A DNA stretch of 12,886 bases from a bacterium (GTDB taxonomy: Bacteria > Auribacterota > UBA3054): NCBI GenBank assembly GCA_017444325.1, contig JAFSWV010000186.1:1-12886 (forward strand). The letters are read 5' to 3'. Shown here one piece after another: positions 1-6,812 of the stretch. Below the pieces are notes generated by a model, which ran no database searches, was not told where the DNA came from, and saw only the letters and a list, made by a program, of their open reading frames with translations. Each line of letters starts with the position of its first letter. Within the stretch, counting starts at the first letter, position 1. A program made the translations under genes and the position numbers.

Positions 1-2
1 AG

Positions 3-323
3 AAGGACTGGGCCTTCCCTGTCATCGACAGCTGGAAAGAGGAGAACGAGCCGGTGGAGACCGCCATGATCAAGCAGGACTGGATGACCATCCGGCAGAC
101 CATGTGGAATTACGTTGGCTTGGTGAGGAGCCCAAAGCGGCTGCACCGCGCCAAACTGATCTTAAGGGAACTGCAGAACGAAACGGAAACGTTCTACAGG
201 CGGGCAGCTCTGACGGATACGATCATAGGCTTGCGCAACGGCCTTCAGGCCGCCATGATCGTTCTCTACTCCGCTATTCTGAACCACAAGAGCAGCGGCT
301 GCCACTACATCGAAAACGATTAA
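3..323 (+). CDS. nadB: L-aspartate oxidase, C-terminal part (partial at window start)
   Basis: About 106 codons of a gene that begins before the window. NadB oxidises L-aspartate to iminoaspartate with FAD, the first step of de novo NAD synthesis in the cytoplasm. The visible part is the C-terminal helical domain shared by the succinate dehydrogenase/fumarate reductase flavoprotein family. The stretch IRQTMWNYVGLVRSPKRL, followed by a helix with FYRRAALTD and GLRNGLQAA, and the ending SGCHY, is characteristic of NadB. The reading frame is open from base 3, so an internal GTG at 54 should not be taken as a start. The gene ends with TAA, 24 nt before the next gene in the same frame, so it probably heads or continues the same operon. 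The FAD-binding and active-site parts lie outside the window, so activity cannot be judged. Confidence 0.88.
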   Translation, partial: KDWAFPVIDSWKEENEPVETAMIKQDWMTIRQTMWNYVGLVRSPKRLHRAKLILRELQNETETFYRRAALTDTIIGLRNGLQAAMIVLYSAILNHKSSGCHYIEND

Positions 324-347
324 CCAACCAAACATTGGATAAACATT

Positions 348-1499
348 ATGCACTACCAGATCGCGCCTCACGGCAATGAATTGATAAATCGCGTCCTTAC
401 GGGGGCGCGGCGGGATTTTTGGCAGGAAAAAGCGGAATCACTTCCGAGCATAACGCTTGACAAACGCAAAGTCTACGACGTGATGATGATCGCGGACGGC
501 GCCTACAGCCCCTTAGAGGGCTTCATGGGGTCTGAAGACTACACCAGCGTCCTCAACAAGATGCGCCTGCCCAACGGCCTGCCCTGGCCCATCCCCATTG
601 TCCTGGGCGTTCATCCCGACAGAGCCGACGAGTTCGACGTTTTCGGACACATCGCGCTGAAAGACAAGACCGGCCAGACTTTGGCCATTCTCCATCTGAC
701 GGAGAAATTCAAAGTCAACAAGGATCTCGAACTGGCGAAGATCTACCGCACGACCAACCCGGAGCACCCGAGCGTCAAGTATCTTCTGGAAGAGAGAGGC
801 GACGTGCTCCTGGCCGGGCCCATCGACGTCATCAACCGTCCCGCCGAGGATGTCCTCGACACGCACCTGATGACGCCGGCCCAGACGAGAAGGATCTTCA
901 AGGAGCGCGGCTGGAGCCGCATCGTCGGCTTCCAAACGCACAACCCCATTCTGAGAAGCCACGAGTACATGATCAAGACGGCCCTGGAACTCTGCGACGG
1001 CCTCTTCTTGCATCCTCTGAGAACGACGCCGCATGAAAACGCGGTGCCGGCCGACATCAGGATGAAGTGCTATGAGACTTTCATCGAGAACTACCTGCCC
1101 GAGGAAAGAGTGCAGCTGGCGGTCTTCCCGACCACCCAGCGCTTTGCGGGCCCGAGGGAAACGATATTGCACGCCATCGTTCACAAGAACTACGGCTGCT
1201 CGCATTTCATCGTCGGCTACGATCACGCCGGCTGGAAAGATTATTACAACGACATCGACACGACCAGGATCTTCAGGTTTTTCGGCCCGATGGAGCTCGG
1301 CATCCAGCCGATGTTCTTTGACAAGGTCGTTTACTGCAAGAAATGCGGCGCAATGGTCACGGCCAAGACCTGCCCGCATTCCAGCGGAGACTACGTCAGC
1401 CTGACCTGCACGGAAGTGAGGGAAATGCGGCAGAAAGGCATGCCGGTCCCCGAGGAATTCATCCGTCCCGAGATCGCGGAACTGTTGCAGATAAAATAA
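348..1499 (+). CDS. sat: ATP-sulfurylase (sulfate adenylyltransferase) homologue with altered active-site motifs
   Basis: A 383-residue protein with full Sat architecture. It has an N-terminal PUA-like domain (ITLDKRKVYDVMMIADGAYS around 35-54, then SPLEGFMG) and a catalytic domain from about 170. It also has a zinc-site segment Cys330-x2-Cys333-x8-Cys342-x-His344 and the ending VREMRQKGMPVPEEFIRPE. Sat normally makes APS from ATP and sulfate. Several signature residues differ, however. The usual QTRNPxHRxH reads QTHNPILRSH (196-205), so the sulfate-contacting Arg is His198 and the first His of HxxH is Leu202. GRDHAG reads GYDHAG (290-295), SGT reads TCT (353-355), and the HPLVG..K loop reads HPLRTTPHENAV. 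The fold call is solid, but sulfate activation is doubtful. No APS kinase, APS reductase or sulfate transporter gene is nearby. No clear Shine-Dalgarno precedes the ATG. The downstream gene starts immediately after the stop. Confidence 0.85.
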   Translation: MHYQIAPHGNELINRVLTGARRDFWQEKAESLPSITLDKRKVYDVMMIADGAYSPLEGFMGSEDYTSVLNKMRLPNGLPWPIPIVLGVHPDRADEFDVFGHIALKDKTGQTLAILHLTEKFKVNKDLELAKIYRTTNPEHPSVKYLLEERGDVLLAGPIDVINRPAEDVLDTHLMTPAQTRRIFKERGWSRIVGFQTHNPILRSHEYMIKTALELCDGLFLHPLRTTPHENAVPADIRMKCYETFIENYLPEERVQLAVFPTTQRFAGPRETILHAIVHKNYGCSHFIVGYDHAGWKDYYNDIDTTRIFRFFGPMELGIQPMFFDKVVYCKKCGAMVTAKTCPHSSGDYVSLTCTEVREMRQKGMPVPEEFIRPEIAELLQIK

Positions 1500-2714
1500 A
1501 TGCCAAAAGTCTACACTCATGCGCTTGGTTGCAAAATAAGTTATTGCGACAACTTGGAGGCGGAAACACTTCTTTGCGCCAGAGGGTGGACTTTGACGAA
1601 AAACGCGAAGGAAGCTGACCTTTTTCTTCTGACGGCCTGTACGGTGACAAGTAAGGCGGACGCCGACCTTAGAAAACTGGCGAGGCAGCTGAAAAAGCAG
1701 AATCCGAGCGCTGATCTTTGGATCTACGGCTGCTGGGCCAACGTGGCGGAAAAGCACGAGCCCTTCCCCGAACCGGGCAGGATCATAAAGGGCAAAAGCG
1801 CGCTTATGGAAGCGATAGAGTCGCTGCCGCGTGATCTTCCCACGGAAGTCCGCCTGGAAAGGAACAGGCTTTTCGTCAAGGTCCAGGACGGCTGCGACAG
1901 GTTCTGCGCCTACTGCATCGTCCCCTTCGCCAGAGGCGTTCCCAAGAGCATGCCCTACTCCGAGATCCTCTCCCGCGTGAAAAAAGCGCGCGAAGAGGAC
2001 ATCAAGGAATGCGTGCTCTCCGGGATCCACATCGCCTCCTGGAAAGAGGACGGCAAGGACATCGCCGACCTTTGCGCCGCGCTGCTCTCTGACACCGATC
2101 TCCCGAGGCTGAGGGTAAGCTCTCTCGACGTGACGGGCGCTTCGGAAAAGCTGAGAAAGCTCATGATCGAGGAGCCGAGGCTCATGCCGCACCTGCACAT
2201 TCCTCTGCAGTCCGGCAGCGACCGCGTTCTCAAACTCATGAACCGCCCGCTTTCGAGAGCGCAGCTTATGGAGTCCATGCAGTCTTTTCTCGAAAAAGTT
2301 CCCAGGATGATGCTCTCGACGGACATCATCGTAGGCTTCCCCGGGGAAACGGAGGAGGACTTCCAGGAGACTTTGTCGTTTGTGGACAAGATCTCCTTCG
2401 GCAAGGTCCACTACTTCCCCTATTCGCCCAGGCCGGGAACGGCGGCGGCCAAAAGGGTAAAGGACTTCGTGCCGGAAAACGTGAAGAAGGAACGCGAGGA
2501 AAGGCTGAGAAAGGCGGCCGAGGAAGCGGCGCGGATCTGCCGCGCGCCATTCCAAGGCCAGACCTTCAAGGTCCTGACGGAGAACAGGACCAAGGACGGC
2601 ATTCTGGGCTTCACGGAAAACTACCTGAGAGTCTGCACTCGAAAGGAACTCGCTGAAAACGAAATATACGAATTGACCATAGACGGAACAGAAACAAAAT
2701 TCATCGCGCAATAG
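1500..2714 (+). CDS. mtaB: tRNA t6A37 methylthiotransferase (MtaB-type radical SAM enzyme)
   Basis: A 404-residue methylthiotransferase that probably converts t6A37 to ms2t6A37 in tRNAs reading ANN codons. The three domains appear in order. The N-terminal UPF0004 domain has cluster-binding Cys11 (ALGCK), Cys47 (TACTVT) and Cys78 (YGCWA). The radical SAM core has the CxxxCxxC motif Cys132, Cys136, Cys139 (DGCDRFCAYCIVPFARG), followed by VLSGIHIASW, HIPLQSGSD and STDIIVGFPGETEEDF. The C-terminal TRAM domain spans about 340-404. The ALGCK and TACTVT forms fit MtaB better than MiaB or RimO, but the subfamily call rests on motifs alone. The ATG directly follows the TAA of the sat homologue, with no spacer and no obvious Shine-Dalgarno, so translation is probably coupled to the gene before it. 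Confidence 0.9.
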   Translation: MPKVYTHALGCKISYCDNLEAETLLCARGWTLTKNAKEADLFLLTACTVTSKADADLRKLARQLKKQNPSADLWIYGCWANVAEKHEPFPEPGRIIKGKSALMEAIESLPRDLPTEVRLERNRLFVKVQDGCDRFCAYCIVPFARGVPKSMPYSEILSRVKKAREEDIKECVLSGIHIASWKEDGKDIADLCAALLSDTDLPRLRVSSLDVTGASEKLRKLMIEEPRLMPHLHIPLQSGSDRVLKLMNRPLSRAQLMESMQSFLEKVPRMMLSTDIIVGFPGETEEDFQETLSFVDKISFGKVHYFPYSPRPGTAAAKRVKDFVPENVKKEREERLRKAAEEAARICRAPFQGQTFKVLTENRTKDGILGFTENYLRVCTRKELAENEIYELTIDGTETKFIAQ

Positions 2715-2717
2715 AAT

Positions 2718-3353
2718 ATGTGGAAAAAAACTAAAGATTTTTTCACCAACCTCCTGTACAAAGTGATCTACTTTTTCGGCTGGTGCGGATTCAGACTTCT
2801 CTTCTGCGTCGGCCACAGATACAGGATCCACCGCACTGACAGGAAGAAGGCCCTGAAAGGCAGGAAGCAGGGAGTGCTCGTCGTAGCCAACCACGCCAGC
2901 TTCCTGGATCCCGGGATCGTCGGCATCATCTTCTTCCACCGCATCTGGTATCTGGCCAGACAGTCGCTTTTCGAGAACAAGTCTTTCGCCTGGCTTATCA
3001 CCGCGGTGGGCGCGCTGCCCATTTCCAGGGAAAAGCTTGACCTTGCCACGCTGCGCCAGGTCAAAACATACATAGAGCAAGGCCGCGACGTCCTTTTGTT
3101 CCCGGAAGGAACGAGAACGGATGACGGCGAACTCCAGCCGGGCCAGGCCGGCGTCGGGTTCTTCGCCGACAAAGTCAAAGCGGACATTCTCCCCGTTTAC
3201 GTCAAGGGCTCTTTTGAGTCCTGGCCCAAAAGCGGCAAATATCACTTCGCCAAACTCGATTCGATCGTAGGCGACCTTATCCCCTACGCGCACTGGCAGA
3301 GGCTGCCTTCCGGCCGCGAACGCTACCAGCTCATTGCCGACGGCATCATGTAA
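2718..3353 (+). CDS. plsC: 1-acyl-sn-glycerol-3-phosphate acyltransferase (PlsC/LPLAT family)
   Basis: A 211-residue membrane-associated acyltransferase. It transfers an acyl chain to the sn-2 position of lysophosphatidate to make phosphatidate. An N-terminal hydrophobic segment (about 10-31) is followed by the catalytic HxxxxD motif at His59-Asp64 (NHASFLD). The acceptor-binding FPEGTR is at 128-133, and LPVYVKGSFESWPKSGK lies near 158-174. The gene starts 3 nt after the mtaB stop, in the same frame. The C-terminus stops abruptly after ADGIM. The bases that follow continue in frame as TAA, then KLAELKK, TAG, LEEIKK and a TGA that overlaps the ATG of fmt. This suggests the ancestral gene ran to the fmt start and lost about 15 residues. 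The catalytic domain is intact, so activity is expected. Confidence 0.9.
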   Translation: MWKKTKDFFTNLLYKVIYFFGWCGFRLLFCVGHRYRIHRTDRKKALKGRKQGVLVVANHASFLDPGIVGIIFFHRIWYLARQSLFENKSFAWLITAVGALPISREKLDLATLRQVKTYIEQGRDVLLFPEGTRTDDGELQPGQAGVGFFADKVKADILPVYVKGSFESWPKSGKYHFAKLDSIVGDLIPYAHWQRLPSGRERYQLIADGIM

Positions 3354-3394
3354 AAATTGGCGGAACTGAAAAAATAGCTGGAAGAGATCAAGAA

Positions 3395-4351
3395 ATGAAA
3401 GAGAAAAGCGGCATCATTTTCATGGGAACGCCCCAAATGGCGGCCGACTGCCTCAAAAGGCTGATCAAAGACGGTCGTCCCGTCAAAGCCGTCTTCACTC
3501 AGCCGGACCGCCCCGTCGGCAGGAAGCGCGAGATCACGCCGAGTCCTGTGAAAAGAGTCGCTAACGAAAACAAAATCCCCTGCTACACTCCGGAAAGTTT
3601 GAAGACCAAGGAAGTGGAAGATCTCTTCAACGAGCTCTCCCCCAAGGTCGCGATCGTCGTAGCCTACGGCAAGATCATTCCCACGAACCTGCTCTCCATC
3701 CCGGAAAGCTTCATCAATCTGCATTTCTCGCTCCTTCCCCTCTATCGGGGCGCCGCTCCTGTGCAACGAGCGCTCTATGACGGACAGACCGTAACGGGCG
3801 TCTCGATCCAGTACCTGGCGGCCAAATTAGACGCCGGCGACATCATTGCCGAGGCTCCATTCACCATCAACCCCAAAGACACCACAGAGACGCTCTGGGA
3901 GCGTTCTGTGGCCATAGGAGCGTCGCTCCTGACCAGAATTGCCGCCAAGCTCCTGGAAGGCCGTCTCCCGGCCACTCCGCAGGACGCCACAAAAGCCACC
4001 TACGCCGCCAAGATGAGCCGCGAAGACGGCTTCATTGACTGGACCTGGACCGCCAAGATGATCCACAACCACATCCGTGCCTGCAACCCCTGGCCCGGCG
4101 CCGTCACCTGGAGAAAAGGCAAGGAGATCAAGCTCTGGGGCAGCGAATGGCCCGTTCCCGCTCCCGGCCCCCTTGGCAGCCCCGGCGAAATAATAACGAC
4201 GAAAAAAGAGCTCTTCGTCTGCGCCATAGACGGCTTCATTAAGATAACCGACCTGCAGCCCGCGGGCGGCGCGAGGCGGAAAGCGGAAGCCTTCGTCGCA
4301 GGTTTAAGAGGCGAAAAGGCTTTTCTGGAAAACAAACCAGAGGATATCTGA
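3395..4351 (+). CDS. fmt: Methionyl-tRNA formyltransferase
   Basis: A 318-residue enzyme that formylates the amino group of Met-tRNAfMet from 10-formyl-tetrahydrofolate so that translation can start. The N-terminal Rossmann-type catalytic domain opens with IIFMGTPQMAADCL and carries PDRPVGRK and ITPSPVK. The catalytic triad seen in the family is present: Asn108 and His110 in INLHFSLLPLYRGAAP, and Asp146 in KLDAGDII. The C-terminal OB-like tRNA-binding domain starts near 205, with IDWTWTAKMIHNHIRACNPW. Length and order are normal for the family. The TGA overlaps the ATG of rsmB by one base. fmt next to rsmB is a common bacterial arrangement, which supports both calls. Confidence 0.96.
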   Translation: MKEKSGIIFMGTPQMAADCLKRLIKDGRPVKAVFTQPDRPVGRKREITPSPVKRVANENKIPCYTPESLKTKEVEDLFNELSPKVAIVVAYGKIIPTNLLSIPESFINLHFSLLPLYRGAAPVQRALYDGQTVTGVSIQYLAAKLDAGDIIAEAPFTINPKDTTETLWERSVAIGASLLTRIAAKLLEGRLPATPQDATKATYAAKMSREDGFIDWTWTAKMIHNHIRACNPWPGAVTWRKGKEIKLWGSEWPVPAPGPLGSPGEIITTKKELFVCAIDGFIKITDLQPAGGARRKAEAFVAGLRGEKAFLENKPEDI

Positions 4352-5562
4352 TGGCGAAAGTCTCCCCCGCCAGAAATTTGGCGTACTCGGCGCTCTCCTC
4401 CTGGCAGAAAGACAAGGACAGCCATTTGGAACAGCACCTGAAAGGCCAGCTGAACTCCAAAGATCTCGATCTCGCCTACACCATCTGCCGCGGCGTCCTG
4501 AAAGAAAAGATTTTCCTGCAAAAAACGCTCAGCCGCTATCTCGTAAAGAAAAGCAAAAAACTTCCCTCGGAAGTCGAAACGATCCTTCTCCTCTCCTTCT
4601 ACCAAAGACTCTTTCTGGAAAAGATCCCCCAGTACGCTATTGTTTCCGACGCGGTGGAACTCTGCAAAGAGAAAAAGCCCGCTTTCTCCAACCTTGTCAA
4701 CGCGATCTTAAGAAACCTGGACCGTGATCTGGAAGCCGGCTTTAATCCGCAAAAAGAGCCGATGTCTCTTGAAGAGCGCTACTCCCATCCCAAGGAACTC
4801 ATAGACCTCATAAAAGAGGAAATCAAAGACGAAGCCATAACTGAACAGATCCTCAAATGGGACAACGCCAAACCGAAAACTTTCCTGAGAAATAAAAACG
4901 GCAGCCACGAAGAATGCCTTGACGTCAAAGCCGCTGTCAACAGCCCGGAATTCAAGCAAGGCGAAATCTATTTCATGCAGCTCTGGTCGCAATCCGTCGC
5001 CAACGCCGCGCCTGTAAAGGACGGAGACAAAGTCCTTGATCTCTGCGCCGCCCCCGGCGGAAAGAGCCTCGCGCTTTTAGACAGAGCTAAAATAAAACTC
5101 ACCGCCTGCGATTTTTCCGAATCCAGACTTGCGCAGCTAAAGGAAAATTTCGCGCGCATGGGCTACGCAACCGATCCCGGTATCACGATAAAACAGCTTG
5201 ACGCCCGCGCCGCCAACCAAGAATTCCCGCCGGAATCTTTTGACCTCGTCCTCCTTGACGCCCCCTGCTCCAGTTTAGGGACCATCCAGCGCAACCCCGA
5301 GCTCCGCTGGCGTTTCAAAAAAGAACAGCTTGCTGAATACGCCGCGCTGCAAAAAAGCATCCTCCAAGCCGCAAAAACCCTCGTCGCCCCTCGAGGCTAT
5401 CTCCTTTACGCCGTCTGCTCTTTTGCCAAAGCCGAGCGCGAAGCCACAGGCCTCCTTCGTCAAGACAAAACCTGGACCCTCGTCAAAGAAAAACTTACCT
5501 TCCCCGGTGAGCAAGACAGGTTCGACGGCGGCTACTACGCCCTCTTCCAGAAAAAGAGCTAA
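4351..5562 (+). CDS. rsmB: 16S rRNA (cytosine-967-C5)-methyltransferase RsmB
   Basis: A 403-residue SAM-dependent RNA methyltransferase of the NOL1/NOP2/Sun family. It probably methylates C967 of 16S rRNA. The N-terminal NusB-like helical domain covers about 1-130 and supports RsmB over other m5C methyltransferases. The catalytic domain follows, with the SAM-binding LDLCAAPGGKS at 229-239 and DAPCSSLGT at 303-311 (Cys306, the product-release cysteine). The catalytic cysteine is Cys356 in YAVCS, where most relatives have Y-S-T-C-S. The ending FDGGYYALFQKK fits the family's last strand. This is the last gene of the left operon. A candidate terminator overlaps its end. Confidence 0.93.
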   Translation: MAKVSPARNLAYSALSSWQKDKDSHLEQHLKGQLNSKDLDLAYTICRGVLKEKIFLQKTLSRYLVKKSKKLPSEVETILLLSFYQRLFLEKIPQYAIVSDAVELCKEKKPAFSNLVNAILRNLDRDLEAGFNPQKEPMSLEERYSHPKELIDLIKEEIKDEAITEQILKWDNAKPKTFLRNKNGSHEECLDVKAAVNSPEFKQGEIYFMQLWSQSVANAAPVKDGDKVLDLCAAPGGKSLALLDRAKIKLTACDFSESRLAQLKENFARMGYATDPGITIKQLDARAANQEFPPESFDLVLLDAPCSSLGTIQRNPELRWRFKKEQLAEYAALQKSILQAAKTLVAPRGYLLYAVCSFAKAEREATGLLRQDKTWTLVKEKLTFPGEQDRFDGGYYALFQKKS

Positions 5563-5586
5563 ACTTGTTTCCAGGCGTCTTTTTTT
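5537..5586 (+). terminator. Possible rho-independent terminator after rsmB
   Basis: ACGCC at 5537-5541 can pair with GGCGT at 5574-5578. CTCTT and AAGAG form an inner stem, and a run of seven T's follows at 5580-5586. The outer stem is only five pairs, with a long, partly structured loop, and it begins inside the rsmB coding region. It is a weak candidate. Confidence 0.33.
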
Positions 5587-5593
5587 ATAAAAT
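5565..5593 (+). promoter_or_regulatory. Candidate sigma70-type promoter for the PEP-CTERM gene
   Basis: TTGTTT at 5565-5570 and TAAAAT at 5588-5593 are separated by 17 bp and lie about 44 bp before the chosen ATG at 5637. The region is AT-rich, unlike the coding DNA around it, and overlaps the candidate terminator of rsmB. The call rests on consensus matching only. Confidence 0.35.
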
Positions 5594-5636
5594 ATTTCAG
5601 AAACTGTTCCCTTATTTTACCATCAAGGAACATCTT

Positions 5637-6812
5637 ATGAAAAAATTTTTGACCTTGCTTCTCATCGCTTCTTCCGTCTGCCTTTTCGCGGAAGATGTCT
5701 CCATTAAGCCCGCGGGAGAAGGCACCGAGGAAAGCCCTTATTTGTTTGACCGCTTGGAAAACTTCTTCTGGCTCAGGCAGCAAACCTCCGAAATGGATCC
5801 CAACATTCCGGTCTATTGCAAGCAAATAAAAGACATTGACGCCAGCGCCACTCAGCAAGGCGGAGACTACGCATGGTCGGACATAAACTTTTCCCAAAGA
5901 AACCTCTTCGTATATGACGGCCAAGAATACACCATCTACGGCCTTGAGCCGAACGATAAAGGCGCCCTTTTCGGCACCGGCTTCATGCAGCTCAAAAACA
6001 TTCGAATTCAAGGCGCGGAAGGAATCAAGACCTGTGCTTTAGCTAGAGTTTTATATTCAGATAAAAGCAGAAATGGTTGTTTTAAAAATTGTCACATCAA
6101 AGGGCTTTTGGAGGGAACGCCAGCATTGGCAGATACAGTTAGTGGCATGTTCATAAAAATCGAAGATTGTGTCGTTGAAGCGGACATAGAAATAAAAAAC
6201 GAGGAAACATCAAGCGGCGCTTTAATAAACATTATGTACATTAGGGAAAGGACAAACATTATTAGAAAAACTTGCTTTAAGGGAAAAGTAAAAACAAAAC
6301 CTCTATCGCATGTTTGTGGGGTAACGCTTATTTTGAATCTGGGGTCCGTTTATAGCAGCGCAGAACTAACAATAGAAGATTGCTTCACGGATCTAACCGT
6401 GGAATGCGATCCGGATGACAGGCACATGGTCACCGGATTAATAGGCGCTGCGTTTTTGAACCAAGGAACGAATGTGATTTTAAACATCGAGCGTTGCTAT
6501 ACGGCATGTGAGACGAGCGAAAGCATGGATTACGGCGCTGCTTATATTTATCAATTGACAAATACTGTCAATACGTTGAACATAAAGGATTGTTATTACA
6601 GAACGGCTCCGCATTTTACGGACGATTACGCCATCGGAAAAACCGATGAGGAAATGAAGCAGCAGGCCACCTTTGAAAACTGGGACTTCGAGAACGTCTG
6701 GGATATCGACGAAGGCGAAACCATGCCTTATTTCATATCCGAACTTCCTGAGCCCTGCGGAATGCTTGTGCTGCTTCTTCTGTCTTTGGTTTTAAGAAGA
6801 AACAGAAATTAG
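5637..6812 (+). CDS. Secreted GLUG-like repeat protein with PEP-CTERM-type sorting signal
   Basis: A 391-residue exported protein of unknown specific function. The ATG at 5637 was chosen over an upstream ATG at 5565 because AAGGA lies 7 nt before it and a clear signal peptide follows (MKKFLTLLLIASSVCLFA, likely cut before Glu19). The body holds short beta-rich repeats. The stretches VYDGQEYTIYGL, GALFGTGF and LKNIRI resemble GLUG motifs. At least six units have a hydrophobic strand ending in Cys plus Phe, Tyr, Val or His, which suggests a solenoid with a cysteine ladder. The C-terminus has Pro371-Glu372-Pro373, a hydrophobic helix (about 375-386) and RRNRN, the layout of PEP-CTERM signals that exosortase systems process. 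The coding DNA of the middle (about 6035-6600) is far more AT-rich than both ends. The gene could be an adhesin or an exopolysaccharide-associated protein. Its TAG overlaps the stop codon of the convergent gene. Confidence 0.8.
   Translation: MKKFLTLLLIASSVCLFAEDVSIKPAGEGTEESPYLFDRLENFFWLRQQTSEMDPNIPVYCKQIKDIDASATQQGGDYAWSDINFSQRNLFVYDGQEYTIYGLEPNDKGALFGTGFMQLKNIRIQGAEGIKTCALARVLYSDKSRNGCFKNCHIKGLLEGTPALADTVSGMFIKIEDCVVEADIEIKNEETSSGALINIMYIRERTNIIRKTCFKGKVKTKPLSHVCGVTLILNLGSVYSSAELTIEDCFTDLTVECDPDDRHMVTGLIGAAFLNQGTNVILNIERCYTACETSESMDYGAAYIYQLTNTVNTLNIKDCYYRTAPHFTDDYAIGKTDEEMKQQATFENWDFENVWDIDEGETMPYFISELPEPCGMLVLLLLSLVLRRNRN

Noticed and set aside
54..323. A small independent gene starting at the GTG at 54
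   Set aside because: The frame is open to the window edge and the upstream residues continue the NadB C-terminal domain.
348..1499. The sat homologue as part of a sulfate reduction or assimilation cluster
   Set aside because: No APS reductase, APS kinase, sulfite reductase or sulfate transporter gene is present in the window, and the sulfate-site residues differ.
513..3293. A 926-codon open frame on the minus strand opposite the sat homologue, mtaB and plsC
   Set aside because: It lies codon-for-codon in register with three real genes that share a frame, so it only needs the sense codons TTA, CTA and TCA to be avoided. Its protein is Arg/Val/Asp-rich with no recognisable domain.
5565..5636. 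Upstream ATG for the PEP-CTERM gene
   Set aside because: It has no ribosome binding site and would bury the signal peptide behind 24 extra residues. The ATG at 5637 has AAGGA at good spacing and a classical signal sequence.
5679..5681. Lipoprotein reading of the PEP-CTERM gene (Cys15 in the signal sequence)
   Set aside because: The residue before Cys15 is Val, preceded by Ser-Ser, which does not fit a lipobox. Cleavage after Ala18 is more plausible.
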